Positions 50,850 to 60,275 are shown, counted from the stretch's first letter. The stretch is DNA of 64,000 nt from Mesorhizobium sp. Pch-S (GCF_004136315.1 NZ_CP029562.1:4673501-4737500), one strand, 5' to 3'. Notes: generated by a model from the letters alone, not told the origin. Made by a program: numbers and translations.

Positions 50850-51788
50850 ATGGAAAGACTCGGTGCGAAAGACCTGCGGCTGATGCAGGAGCTGGCCCAG
50901 CAGGTGACGGCCCTGCGGCCTGAACTGCTCAATGCCGATGCAACCGTTGGTGAACTGGCCTGGGTTTGGGGCAAGGATTGCGATGCCCTCGGGCCGTTCT
51001 GGTCGCACCGGCTGTGGCTGGTCGACGGCAAGGCAGCGGCGTGGGGATGGGTGCATCATCCCTATCGGATTCCGCGTGAGGACGGGACATTTCGCGAAGC
51101 CGCTACCGCCAACCTGATCTGGCAGACGCATCCCGATCGACCGGAACTGCTTCACGAAATCCTGGACTGGTATGACGAAGCGGCCGGCGACGTCCATCAA
51201 CTGCTGACGATACAGTCCGCGGATATGGCGGCGCAGGCCATCGTTCCCGGGCATGGATATGTGTTTGACGCGGAAGCCGGAGCGGACGATGGCTCGTGGG
51301 TGCAATTCAACAGGCGCGAACTGCTCGACCTGCCGAACTCGGTATTGCCCGACGGCTTCCGTTTCGTGACGGCGAAAGATGTGTCGCCAGCTGACGCTGT
51401 CAAAGCACATCGAGACGCCTGGCAATCATCTAGCTTCAGCGAGGCTGCTTTCGCGCGTGTCCAGCACACCTGGCCGTATCGCGGCGATCTTCACCTGCTT
51501 GTCGAGGCGCCGGATGGCACATTGGCCGCCACCGCGATCATCTGGCTGGACGAGGCGACACGGAGCGCCGAATTCGAACCCGTCGCTACGCACCGGGATT
51601 TCCGCCGGCGAGGGCTGGGCACCGCGCTGCAACTGCATGGCATGCACCTGGCGAGGGGCGCCGGCGCCAGGCAAATGCTGGTCGCCTGCGTCGGTGCGCC
51701 GGCGCACATTGCCGCACGCAACATGTATTACGGCGTCGGCTTTCGGGCCCTGACCCGCGACCTGCCGCAGATCAAGGCTGCGCCTTGA
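50850..51788 (+). CDS. GNAT family N-acetyltransferase
   Basis: The protein is 312 residues from ATG 50850. The C-terminal GNAT domain (about 170-310) contains the acetyl-CoA binding loop HRDFRRRGLGTALQLHGMHL and the C-terminal ARNMYYGVGFRAL. The N-terminal 150 residues (LRLMQELAQQVTALRPELLN, WVWGKDCDALGPFW) form a second, degenerate GNAT-like half. The start is uncertain because there is no strong ribosome site. Substrate unknown. Convergent with the ABC-F gene, 14 bases apart. Confidence 0.82.
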   Translation: MERLGAKDLRLMQELAQQVTALRPELLNADATVGELAWVWGKDCDALGPFWSHRLWLVDGKAAAWGWVHHPYRIPREDGTFREAATANLIWQTHPDRPELLHEILDWYDEAAGDVHQLLTIQSADMAAQAIVPGHGYVFDAEAGADDGSWVQFNRRELLDLPNSVLPDGFRFVTAKDVSPADAVKAHRDAWQSSSFSEAAFARVQHTWPYRGDLHLLVEAPDGTLAATAIIWLDEATRSAEFEPVATHRDFRRRGLGTALQLHGMHLARGAGARQMLVACVGAPAHIAARNMYYGVGFRALTRDLPQIKAAP

Positions 51789-51802
51789 TTGCAAGCCAGC
51801 GA

Positions 51803-53392
51803 TCAGCCGTTGGGCCCGAGCTCCAGCCGGCGATCCAGGGCGAGGTTGTCGAGAAACGTTTCGTCGTGACTGACAACCAGGATGGCTCCGTCGTAAGCGC
51901 GTAGCGCGGCCTCAAGGGCCTCGGTTGCGTCCAGGTCGAGGTGATTGGTCGGTTCGTCGAGAAGCAGGAGTTGTGGCGGCATGGTGCGGCCCAGCACACA
52001 GGCGAGACCGGCACACAATCTTTGACCGCCGCTGAGTGCACGAACTTCCTGAAGAGCGTCATCGGCCCGAAACCGGAAGCGCGCCAGGGCTGCCCGGCAT
52101 TCGTTCTCGCTGGCGTCGGGATTCAGGCGAAGGAAGTTGTTCCGCAGCGACTGGAGAGGGTCGAGCAACTCGACACCCTGGTCGAAAAAGACATGCGGGA
52201 CGTTGAGGTCGATGCTGCCGTTTTGCGGCTTCAGTTTGCCGACGATCAGCGAAAGAAGGGTGCTTTTCCCGCAGCCATTGGGCCCGGTGATTGCAATGCG
52301 TTCGGGGCCTGTCAGAGACAGCGACAGGTCGCGGATCGTCGGATGCGCCGGATCGTGCCCTCCGGTCACCGCATTCAGCATGAGAACCTGCCTGTTCGGC
52401 GGGAGGCCCGTCGAGGGAATATCCATTCGGATCGGCTGAAGGATCTCGGTCTGCGCTCTGGCCGACGACACGGCGTCCTGGGCCTTGTCACGTCGCATGT
52501 CGCGCAAGCGTGTGTTTGCTCCCCCTGAAGCTTCCGATCGACCCTTTGCTGCGTCGAGCATGATCTTCGGCGCGTCTCCGCGTGCGCGGGACTTCAGCCC
52601 CACGCTATCCTTGCGTGCCTTTCGCTCCAGCGCCTGCTGAGCATCGCGTTTTGCCGTGGCGAGTTGCTTTTCGGCATCCGCCAGTCTGCGATCGGCGGCC
52701 CGAAGGTCCTCGGATTTGCGGGCCTGGTAGGTGCTGTAGTTTCCACCGTAGCGCGTCGCCCCGAGGGTGGTGAGTTCCACGATGGCGTCCATCTCCTCGA
52801 GCAACTCGCGGTCGTGGCTGATCACGATCGCGCCAGAGCGCCAGGAGCTGAGGAGATCGATCACCGCCTTGCGTCCGGCGCGGTCGAGATTGTTGGTAGG
52901 CTCATCGAGCAGAAGGAAGTCCGGTTCGTGAAAGATCAGCGCGGCGAGGCGCGCGCGTGTGCGCTGGCCGCCGGACAGAGTGGAGAGAAGGGTTTTCGGC
53001 TCGAGTTCCAGGCCACAGCGGACAAGTGCTGCCTCGATCCTCGTCGGCAGCGTCCAGTCCGCGTCGGCCAGTTCTTCGGTGCTCGCCTCTCCGGCGGCCG
53101 CGCGCTCCAGTACCGCCAGTGCGGATGAGGCGCCGAACAGATCGCTGACACTTTCTCCGGAGCGCGATTGAACTTCCTGCTGCATCCATCCGAAGGTTCC
53201 GAGAACCCGGACTGTGCCCGTTCGCGGTGGAAGTGTTGCCGTGATCAGGCGCAGCAACGTCGTCTTGCCGGTGCCGTTGCGCCCGACAAGTCCCGCGCGC
53301 TCAGGCCCGAAACTCAGGTTGATATCCGAAAAAAGAGAGGTGCCGTCGGGCGTGGACCAGCCGAGGCCGGCAAGCGTAATGGAAGCAGACAT
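51803..53392 (-). CDS. ABC-F family ATPase
   Basis: This 529-residue soluble protein has two ATPase domains and no membrane segments. Domain 1: Walker A GRNGTGKTT near residue 40, signature LSGGQRTRARLAALI, Walker [13 protein letters not shown]. Domain 2: [39 protein letters not shown] charged linker (YSTYQARKSEDLRAADRRL) joins them as in ABC-F proteins, which act on the ribosome in translation or antibiotic protection. The subfamily (Uup/YheS-like or resistance type) is not assignable by eye. It is divergent from the LysR gene; a GNAT gene converges on it. Confidence 0.88.
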   Translation of the reverse strand: MSASITLAGLGWSTPDGTSLFSDINLSFGPERAGLVGRNGTGKTTLLRLITATLPPRTGTVRVLGTFGWMQQEVQSRSGESVSDLFGASSALAVLERAAAGEASTEELADADWTLPTRIEAALVRCGLELEPKTLLSTLSGGQRTRARLAALIFHEPDFLLLDEPTNNLDRAGRKAVIDLLSSWRSGAIVISHDRELLEEMDAIVELTTLGATRYGGNYSTYQARKSEDLRAADRRLADAEKQLATAKRDAQQALERKARKDSVGLKSRARGDAPKIMLDAAKGRSEASGGANTRLRDMRRDKAQDAVSSARAQTEILQPIRMDIPSTGLPPNRQVLMLNAVTGGHDPAHPTIRDLSLSLTGPERIAITGPNGCGKSTLLSLIVGKLKPQNGSIDLNVPHVFFDQGVELLDPLQSLRNNFLRLNPDASENECRAALARFRFRADDALQEVRALSGGQRLCAGLACVLGRTMPPQLLLLDEPTNHLDLDATEALEAALRAYDGAILVVSHDETFLDNLALDRRLELGPNG

Positions 53393-53567
53393 GGGACACT
53401 CGTTGCGTAACCGAATTGGTGAAGGCAGCGAGGGGCTGTCACATGTCAGCGAAACTCCAATGGTGTCCTCCCAATCTAGGGGAGGTCTTCGAAAGAACAA
53501 GGCCTTCAGGCATCCTTTCGAAGATTTGGCGGTATCCAGACTTAAATCGGTGCTCGCCGGTGCTTAT

Positions 53568-54551
53568 GTGACCGACACCGCTGATCGCGAGTCCATCCGG
53601 TCATTTGAAAGGCGCACCTGCTTGCACGAACGTCTGCTCGAAATCGACGGCAGCCTGCTTCTGACGCTCGACGCGTTGCTGCGCGATCGCAATGTCACCC
53701 ACGCTGCTGCGCGGCTCGGCATCACCCAGCCGGCGCTTTCCGCGCGGCTGATGCGGCTCCGGCGCGTGTTTGGCGATCCACTGCTGACGCCAGCAGCCTC
53801 CGGTCGCGGCATGACGCCGACACCTCATGCGGCAGCGCTGCAGCCGGAACTGACCAAACTGATTGAACGGCTGCGCGACTTCACGAACGCCGCGCAGGTG
53901 TTCGACCCAGCGACAAGCGAGCGCGTTTTTCGCATCGCGGCGACAGACAATCCCGCGGCGATCCTTGCCCCGGACCTCATACCGCACCTCCACGCGGTGG
54001 CGCCGAACATTCGTGTCGCGCTCGTCCTGCCGGACAAGCCGCGCATCGCGGCATCGTTGGAGGAAGGGGAGGTCGATCTCTATCTTGGCCTCGCCGAATG
54101 CGTCGCCAACGGCCTGATCGGCCGTGCCCTGTTCGACGAAGAGTTCGTAACGGCACAGCGTCGTGGTCATCCCAGGGGCAAGCGGCCGTTCGATCTCGAC
54201 GAGTTCTGCTCACTCGACCATCTCCTGATTTCCGCGGATGGTGGCAACTTCACCGGCATGGTTGACGAGGCCCTTGCCGGTTTGGGGCGCGAGCGCCGGG
54301 TGACCGTCTCGGTGCAGAGCTACGCGCTGGCCACGCTGGTCCTGATGAACAGCGATTGCATCTGCACCTTGCCACGCCGCTTCCTGCAGCGTTTCACGTC
54401 GTCGCTCGATCTTTTCGAGCCGCCGCTGGAACTGACCAGGTTCCAGCTGTCGGCATTCTGGCACCAGCGTGTGAGTGGAGATCCTGCCCACGGCTGGTTG
54501 CGCGAACAGGTCTTCCTGACCGCGAAGGCGCAAGGCCGATCGATGAACTGA
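53568..54551 (+). CDS. LysR family transcriptional regulator
   Basis: The protein is about 327 residues. Helix-turn-helix at about residues 25-80: LLLTLDALLRDRNVTHAAAR, LGITQPALSARLMRLRRVFG. The C-terminal effector domain (FRIAATDNPAAILAPDLIPH, then GEVDLYLGLAE) follows the NodD-like / PBP2 substrate domain pattern. GTG 53568 is the best start I see; TTG 53622 is possible, and there is no in-frame ATG. It is convergent with the metallo-beta-lactamase-fold gene and divergent from the ABC-F gene. The effector is unknown. Confidence 0.85.
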   Translation: MTDTADRESIRSFERRTCLHERLLEIDGSLLLTLDALLRDRNVTHAAARLGITQPALSARLMRLRRVFGDPLLTPAASGRGMTPTPHAAALQPELTKLIERLRDFTNAAQVFDPATSERVFRIAATDNPAAILAPDLIPHLHAVAPNIRVALVLPDKPRIAASLEEGEVDLYLGLAECVANGLIGRALFDEEFVTAQRRGHPRGKRPFDLDEFCSLDHLLISADGGNFTGMVDEALAGLGRERRVTVSVQSYALATLVLMNSDCICTLPRRFLQRFTSSLDLFEPPLELTRFQLSAFWHQRVSGDPAHGWLREQVFLTAKAQGRSMN

Positions 54552-54567
54552 GCGACGCGGACCTGGC

Positions 54568-55557
54568 TTACTGTCGGGCTGCTCCCGCCCGGTTTCGATA
54601 TTCCACCGGATGCCAGCTGTAGGAGCCATTTCCCTCGGCACGGATATGACCAACCCCCGGGAACTGCAGATGCGGCGCGGCTATGAGCTGGCGCGTCTTG
54701 GCGAAGTCGGGAAACACCTTTTCGCGCACGGCCGCTGCCTGATCCGGTTTCACATCGTAGACGATGGTGATCGTCGGTTTGGGAAACTGCACCGATTCCA
54801 CATGGACGATGTCGCCGACGAAGACGATCGACTGTCCTTTGTCCGATACGGTGAAGAAGGCCGTGCCCGGTGTGTGTCCCGGGTGGAGGTTCGCCACGAT
54901 GCCGGGCAGGACGGTTTCGTTGTCGGCGAAGGTTTTGACCTTGCCGGCCTTTGCAAGAACGCCGACCGTCTTTTCAGCCTCGTCGAAATAACGCCGGTCG
55001 TAACCCGTTCGTTGGGCGTTGGCTGGGTCGAGGAAGAAGTCGATGTCGGGTGCGCCGACATGTACCGTCGCATTGGCAAAAGCCGGTTTGCCGTTCTCGA
55101 CTAGACCACCGGTGTGATCTGTATGGACATGGGTGATCAGGATATCGGTGATGTCTTGCGGCTTCACGCCGATGCGGGCGAGACTGTCGCGCAGCTTGCC
55201 GCCGAAACCCGGCCCGAACAGCGAGCCGGAACCGGTGTCGACGAGAATGCGCCGGTCGCCGGCACGAAGCAGATAGACGTTGATGGATGCTTCGACCGGA
55301 TTGGCGAGGAAGGAACGGTCGAGGAGGCCATCGACCTCGGACTGCGATGTCCCGGTCAGGAGCTTGTACAGGTCCTGCGGGACAGTCCCGTCTGACAGGG
55401 CGGTGATCTCGATGTCGCCAAGCGGGAAGGAATAGGAGTCGGCGGCCTGCGTATAGGAGGCTGTCGCTTGCGCGCCCTCGCTTTGCGCGAAGGTCGGCAT
55501 TGCCGTGCCGACAAGCAGGCCAAGTGCCACGGCAGCAAGAAGGGAACGACGGTTCAT
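54568..55557 (-). CDS. Exported metallo-beta-lactamase-fold hydrolase
   Basis: The 329-residue protein has an N-terminal export signal (MNRRSLLAAVALGLLVGTAM) with twin arginines, so Tat or Sec export. The zinc motif HVHTDH places ligands at His143, His145, Asp147 and His148, with later GHTPGTAFF and FVGDIVHVESVQFP. This pattern is the lactonase / quinoprotein-relay-like MBL subgroup. A quorum-quenching or generic lactonase/esterase role is possible but unproven. Convergent with the LysR gene (16 bases), which could regulate it. Confidence 0.88.
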   Translation of the reverse strand: MNRRSLLAAVALGLLVGTAMPTFAQSEGAQATASYTQAADSYSFPLGDIEITALSDGTVPQDLYKLLTGTSQSEVDGLLDRSFLANPVEASINVYLLRAGDRRILVDTGSGSLFGPGFGGKLRDSLARIGVKPQDITDILITHVHTDHTGGLVENGKPAFANATVHVGAPDIDFFLDPANAQRTGYDRRYFDEAEKTVGVLAKAGKVKTFADNETVLPGIVANLHPGHTPGTAFFTVSDKGQSIVFVGDIVHVESVQFPKPTITIVYDVKPDQAAAVREKVFPDFAKTRQLIAAPHLQFPGVGHIRAEGNGSYSWHPVEYRNRAGAARQ

Positions 55558-55673
55558 GAAGAGGTCCTTTGTTGCGAATAGACCTCAGCTATGTGCTGCC
55601 ATGACGGGCTTGAAATCGGAACCTTGGATCGGACCGATAGATCACGTCTATACCTTGCCGGTCGTGCTCCCCA

Positions 55674-56633
55674 TCAATAGGTCACCGTTACCACAACGGT
55701 GTCGGTATAGGTGCCTGGTGCCGGTGTAGTCTGCGCCGGCACGCGCCCATAGACGGGAATGCCCTGTGCGGCACCCGTCCCTGTGCCGGCGACGGTATTG
55801 GTTCCGATGGTGCTTCCCCAGGGAAGGCTGCGTGCCGTGTCCCTGTAAAGTCCGTAGGTTATGCCCTGGTTGCCCAGAGCCATGCGTCGGCTCGTCGGAC
55901 CGGTGCCGGTCTGGCCGTTGCCCAAACCGACGGAATAGGTCGTTCCGGGCGTGCAGTTGACCGACACCTGTCCGGTTGCATCGACATTGCCGCTCAACAC
56001 GCCGGTTGTGCCGAAGTCGACGGGCTGTGTCGAGATCAGGCAGTTCGCCGCCACTGTTGCGGTGGTGTTGAAGGATGGCCGGGCAACGACAACGCCGGTG
56101 GTGACGGTGCAGTCGTTGCTGGCTGCCGAATATCGGTAACGAAATTCCACGTGGCTGCCGGAAAAGGCGGACAGATAGCTGCCCGGCGGAACGGTGCCTT
56201 GACCGCCGGGCACGGCGCCGTAGAGCACGGTACTTCCCGAACCCGAACCCAGAAGGCTGAGCGTCATGGCAAGAACAGGAGGGCGGGATGGATAGGGCCA
56301 CAGATATGAACCCCATACGGTGCTTCGGCTCGCATCCGAATAGATCTGGAAATTCATGATATTCGTGCCATTCAGCATCTGCCTGCTGGATGCCGTCGTC
56401 CCGCCGGAGCCTTCGCCCAGATTGGGGCAGATCAAGATGCGCGACAGTGCCGTGCCGGTGCAGCTCACGGTCATGTTGGCGGTGGTATTCGTCTGTACGC
56501 TGGATAGCGTGTCCACTTGGCCAAAATTCATTGCAGAGATGCCGAAAGTGCAGCTTTGCGCCCAAGCCGCCGAAGGAAGCGAGATGCCAAAGAGGAGGCC
56601 GGCGAGAGGCCTAAAAAGCAGTCTCACTGGCAT
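55674..56633 (-). CDS. Spore coat U domain pilus protein, two-domain (tip adhesin-like)
   Basis: The 319-residue exported protein (signal ending PSAAWAQS) has two tandem spore-coat-U domains. Domain 1 (about 27-170) starts SCTFGISAMNFGQVDTLSS; domain 2 (about 175-319) starts NCLISTQPVDFGTTGVLSG and ends in PAQTTPAPGTYTDTVVVTVTY, as in Csu pilins. The two-domain architecture matches the CsuE-type tip adhesin, in which the first domain binds surfaces. Its start overlaps the usher gene's stop by 10 bases. Confidence 0.86.
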   Translation of the reverse strand: MPVRLLFRPLAGLLFGISLPSAAWAQSCTFGISAMNFGQVDTLSSVQTNTTANMTVSCTGTALSRILICPNLGEGSGGTTASSRQMLNGTNIMNFQIYSDASRSTVWGSYLWPYPSRPPVLAMTLSLLGSGSGSTVLYGAVPGGQGTVPPGSYLSAFSGSHVEFRYRYSAASNDCTVTTGVVVARPSFNTTATVAANCLISTQPVDFGTTGVLSGNVDATGQVSVNCTPGTTYSVGLGNGQTGTGPTSRRMALGNQGITYGLYRDTARSLPWGSTIGTNTVAGTGTGAAQGIPVYGRVPAQTTPAPGTYTDTVVVTVTY

Positions 56634-59026
56634 ACCACCTTCCTGATCACCACCTGCTTGCCCGGATTTTCGCGATACGGGAACGTTGCCTGGCAGGAAT
56701 TGCCATTGCCAAGATCAATGGTGACGCTGTTGTTCGTCTTGAGCGCCCGGACATAGGCTTCGCCGTCATAACCGATGACGAAGGTGTCGGGGTTGTCCGA
56801 AAGTGTGCCTGTGGAACTGACCGGCAATGGTGTTCCGCCGGCGTCGACGAAAGAAACCAGTGCGGCGGCGGGCCTGTCCGAAACACCGAAATCGACGACC
56901 ACGCCGCTGCGATCGGCCGGAACCACGATTTCCTTCGTTGCAGGAATGTCGGCGTCGACGGGAAGATTGCCGGGATTGATCGAAACTGTGTTGTCTTCAT
57001 AGGAGCGCAGATCAGGAACGATGATCTTGCCCCGTCTGCCTGTCTTGCCCGCTGGCCTGTTCTGGTATTGGACTTCGACGTCGGGCGCACCGACGTCGAC
57101 GACGGCAAAGGCATCGTCGATCCGGTTCGTGGCAAAGACACCACCACCTGCCACGGCAATTGCACCCTCCAACTGCGCGGTGGCGCGGACATCCTTGTCG
57201 AACTGCTCGACGGCGGCTTCGGCTCGTCCCACAGAAGAGCGGTAGCTGACGGCGGCCGACCGATGCGGCGTTTTTCCTTCCGACGTTCTCAGTCGCCAGC
57301 CGACACTTCCATCTTCGAACTGTTCCGACTTGGTGAGATCGGCAAAGCCACGTGTACCATCCGGGCCGTTTTCAACCCCGGTGGAGGCTGTGATGTTGTC
57401 GTCGAAGGGGATGGAGAGGCCTGCGAATATGCCAAAGCTGTCTTCGTTTTCGATGTCCTTGAAGGCGGAGGCATAGATGGTGCTGCGCTCGAAAATCTGC
57501 TGGCTGTAGGAGACGCCGACGATCCGGTTACGCTCACCCTCGGCATCTTCGAAATTGGTGAAGGAAAGCGTCAGGCTCGACAGATCGAGCGGCATCGGGA
57601 TGCTCAGCGTCGCCTGGTCGATCGCACGTGGCACTCCGGCGCTGAAGAGCGGCAGACCATCCCGCCCAAGGGCGGGTTCTGCGGTAACAGCAGCGATGTC
57701 CTGGTAATTCCCGAAGACGCGCTGAATGCGTCCGTAGAACGTCCATCCTTCATAGCCGAGCTCCACCGCTGCATTCACCAGCGAGCCCGAACGCCCGTCA
57801 TGATAGCTGCCGGCAACCGCCATTGACGCCGCGCCGTAGCCCGCAAGGGGAAAGGCAATGCCCGCGCCGCCATTGGCAAGCTCGGCGCCGCCCTCGGCAT
57901 GGCCTTCCAGCGTCAGCCAGTCGGTGAGCCCATAGCGGGCGCTGATCGAGCCCATGAGCCTTTGATCGTAATTGTTCGATTCGATACCGAAATTGCGCCG
58001 GGGAAAGCCAATCTCTGCGGAGAAGTCGAGCAAGCCGCGGCGCAGCAGCATGTTCGAGGAGTAGTAAGGCAGCGAGGTCGCGGTTTCCCGGCCGAGGCTG
58101 TCTCTGATCACGACCCGCGCCTGGCCCTGTCCGGTGAAGGCGGGGATGTTGACGACCTCGAAGGGACCGGCGGCAACCTCGCCGGCATAACTTCTTGTGT
58201 TCTGCGTGTAGATTTCCAGCGTGGAGGGCACCGCGGCCGTGCCGGAAAAGGAAGGCAGCGGCAATGTCACCAGATCCGGGCGCAGCGCAAAGTTGCGCTC
58301 GATCTGCATGCCGCCAAGATAGACCGGCCGTGTCCAGGCGAGGCCGCCGGAAATGATGTCCCCGGCCCGGTAGGTCACCATCCTGTTCGAGTCGGAGTAG
58401 GCCCATGTCGTCTTGAGCCTGCGAAACCTGTTGAAATCGTTGTCCGAATAGCCCGCGAGAAATGATTGGCTCAGTGTCCCATAGGGGCTGAACAAGCGTG
58501 CGTCGAAACTGCCCGAGATGCCCTGGAAGAGATCCGCTTCCTTGTCGAACAGCGTGTTCGAGCTGGCAAAGAGCGAATAGTTCAACACGCCGCCGAAGCT
58601 GGAGCGCGGCTCGAGGCGGTCGCGCTTGTCCTGTGTGTCGGCGTCGATCACCTTCGCCTGCCGTGCGTCATCGGTGGTCGCGATGAAAATGCGCTGAGCG
58701 GCCTCATCGACACGGAAGGAGACCGACGGCAGCCGGTCGATGACGATCAGGCCGTCGTCCGCCTTTGCAGTGTCGACCGGCTTCAACCCCACCTCGGACA
58801 ATTCCTGCGGGGTCACGCCAAGTTGGCCGTCCGGCAACTGCTTGAAATTGCCGATCAGATTGGTCGACGCGTCATTGATGAAGACCTCCAGATAGAGGTC
58901 CCGTGCTGTTGTCGTTGCAGGCTGTGGATTCGTTATGTCGATTGCCTGTGGTTCCGACGATGCGGAGGACACAACGAAAACCGAAGCCAACACACAAACT
59001 GACAGCCTAGCGGCTGCCCGCAACAC
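56624..59026 (-). CDS. Outer-membrane fimbrial usher (CsuD/FimD type)
   Basis: The 800-residue usher forms the outer-membrane pore that assembles pilus subunits. A signal peptide (LSVCVLASVFVVSSAS) is followed by the N-terminal periplasmic domain (DLYLEVFINDASTNLIG), a beta-barrel with plug (FNRFRRLKTTWAYSDSNRMV; GGLAWTRPVYLGGMQIERNF), and C-terminal plug-like domains ending in a Cys pair (GNGNSCQATF ... VVCQ). GTG 59026 overlaps the chaperone's restored end by 20 bases. The subgroup is the archaic (gamma-3/sigma) Csu family that pairs with spore-coat-U pilins. Confidence 0.92.
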   Translation of the reverse strand: MLRAAARLSVCVLASVFVVSSASSEPQAIDITNPQPATTTARDLYLEVFINDASTNLIGNFKQLPDGQLGVTPQELSEVGLKPVDTAKADDGLIVIDRLPSVSFRVDEAAQRIFIATTDDARQAKVIDADTQDKRDRLEPRSSFGGVLNYSLFASSNTLFDKEADLFQGISGSFDARLFSPYGTLSQSFLAGYSDNDFNRFRRLKTTWAYSDSNRMVTYRAGDIISGGLAWTRPVYLGGMQIERNFALRPDLVTLPLPSFSGTAAVPSTLEIYTQNTRSYAGEVAAGPFEVVNIPAFTGQGQARVVIRDSLGRETATSLPYYSSNMLLRRGLLDFSAEIGFPRRNFGIESNNYDQRLMGSISARYGLTDWLTLEGHAEGGAELANGGAGIAFPLAGYGAASMAVAGSYHDGRSGSLVNAAVELGYEGWTFYGRIQRVFGNYQDIAAVTAEPALGRDGLPLFSAGVPRAIDQATLSIPMPLDLSSLTLSFTNFEDAEGERNRIVGVSYSQQIFERSTIYASAFKDIENEDSFGIFAGLSIPFDDNITASTGVENGPDGTRGFADLTKSEQFEDGSVGWRLRTSEGKTPHRSAAVSYRSSVGRAEAAVEQFDKDVRATAQLEGAIAVAGGGVFATNRIDDAFAVVDVGAPDVEVQYQNRPAGKTGRRGKIIVPDLRSYEDNTVSINPGNLPVDADIPATKEIVVPADRSGVVVDFGVSDRPAAALVSFVDAGGTPLPVSSTGTLSDNPDTFVIGYDGEAYVRALKTNNSVTIDLGNGNSCQATFPYRENPGKQVVIRKVVCQ

Positions 59027-59727
59027 TTGCCGTTATGGGACCGGCGCCGCTCTGTGCGGAGAGCTTGATCGCCCCTGCGCCCAGCCGCCCCCACCGGCCA
59101 TTGCATGACGGAATCCCCAAGAACGTAGCCGACGAGACCCTTGCGGCTGGCGATCGTCTTTCCGCCTTGCGTCAAGGTCATATCGGCCAGACGGAGCCTG
59201 CTGCCGCCCTTGTTCTCACCGATCAGCATCAAGCCTCGACCCGAACGGGCGAGCTTCCAGGTCACCTGTGGACCGCCGGCGTCGGCGTTTCGAAAGAACA
59301 CCGGGATCATGTGGCGAACGACCAGATTGACGGTGCCCGCCTTCTTTCGGGAAGGATCGGGCAGCTCATCGACCACCACACGGTAGCTTTCCTCGCGCCC
59401 GACAGGCGACTTGCCGACGCGCACGACGCGGATCGTGTAGTCCTCGTTGGGTTTGAGCTTCATCGACGGCGGGCTGGCTACAACTTCGGTTGTGGGCTCA
59501 AGCTGCTCGGAGCCGCCTTGCTGGGTCCATCGAAAAACCCGCACCTGTACGTTGAGCGGTCCACGCGCCTCGTTGCGCAGATTGAGCGTGGCTGCGCTGT
59601 CCGGCCCGATAAGTTCGACCGTTGTCGGGGCGACCCGAAGCGAAGCCGCTTGCGCCGAGGCAATGCCTGACAAAACAAACGCAATTACCCCGCCAAGTCC
59701 CTTCAGCAAAGGATGCATATGCTTCAC
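59007..59727 (-). CDS. Pilus periplasmic chaperone (PapD/CsuC-like) with a probable single-base frameshift near its end
   Basis: The first 215 or so residues are a typical chaperone: signal (VIAFVLSGIASAQA), LRVAPTTVELIGPDSAATLN, the RVFRWTQ strand, and ASRKGLVGYVLGDSVMQWP near the end of domain 2. In frame the sequence then turns into Arg/Cys-rich nonsense up to 58933. In the neighbouring frame it continues AIKLSAQSGAGPITASVAGS and stops at 59007, the expected C-terminal strand, so one extra G in the G-runs (forward 59072-59075 or 59088-59092) is likely. It folds and delivers pilin subunits to the usher. Confidence 0.78.
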
Positions 59728-59738
59728 TCCTTTGCCGA

Positions 59739-60236
59739 TCAGTACGTTACGGTGATAGCAACGACATCGGAATAGACGCCCGGAGCGGGCGTGTTCTGGG
59801 CCGGCACGCGGCCATAGGCTGTGATGCTCTGGGCCGCACCGTTACCCGTGCCGGCGACGGTGTCGGTTCCAGCCGTGTTGCCCCAGAGCTGCGTGCGGGC
59901 AGCGTCTCGATAGATCGTGTAGTTGATGGTTGCTGATGCAGGTCCGGTCATCTTGCGCACGGCCACGGTCGCGCCTGCGCCATTGCCGGCATTGAGACCT
60001 ACCGTATAGGGCGTCGTGTTGGTGCACTGGACCGAGAGAGTTGTCGTCTGATCCAGGTTGGCGTCGATGACACCCTTGCTGCCGAAGTCCAGGTCCGCGG
60101 CGCTGACGACCTTGCATTCACCCTGAATGTTGATTCGAACATTAAGGTTGCCGGTTGCGGTGGCGGCGAAAGTACTGGTGGGTATTATCGACGCCGCCGC
60201 GCAAACAGCAGCAATTGAGCAGTTCAGCAACCTCAT
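59739..60236 (-). CDS. Spore coat U domain pilin (major subunit-like)
   Basis: The protein is 165 residues from ATG 60236, which follows GGGAG. Signal (LLNCSIAAVCAAASIIPTST) ends near FAA. A single SCPU domain has ECKVVSAADLDFGSKGVIDA and a C-terminal GRVPAQNTPAPGVYSDVVAITVTY. It resembles the second domain of the tip protein at 55674, down to the shared TAGTDTVAGTGNGAAQ-like stretch. It is first in the order pilin, chaperone, usher, tip, so it is probably the main shaft subunit of a Csu-like pilus, promoting surface attachment. Confidence 0.87.
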   Translation of the reverse strand: MRLLNCSIAAVCAAASIIPTSTFAATATGNLNVRINIQGECKVVSAADLDFGSKGVIDANLDQTTTLSVQCTNTTPYTVGLNAGNGAGATVAVRKMTGPASATINYTIYRDAARTQLWGNTAGTDTVAGTGNGAAQSITAYGRVPAQNTPAPGVYSDVVAITVTY

Positions 60237-60255
60237 AAGATGCTCCCTGTTTCGG

Positions 60256-60275
60256 TTTCCGCTGCGAACGGAAAC
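60256..60275. repeat. Small hairpin in pilus-ettA divergent region
   Basis: GTTTCCG, CTGCGAA loop, CGGAAAC form a 7-base stem about 25 bases upstream of the pilin start. It resembles the GTTTCC hairpin block of the repeats at 8440 and 50538 and may be a remnant of that family, or an operator. The other 200 bases of this divergent promoter region show nothing further. Confidence 0.35.

Noticed and set aside
53214..53567. Upstream extension of the LysR gene into the ABC-F gene's 5' end
   Set aside because: The added residues are antisense to the ABC-F coding region and are not LysR-like.
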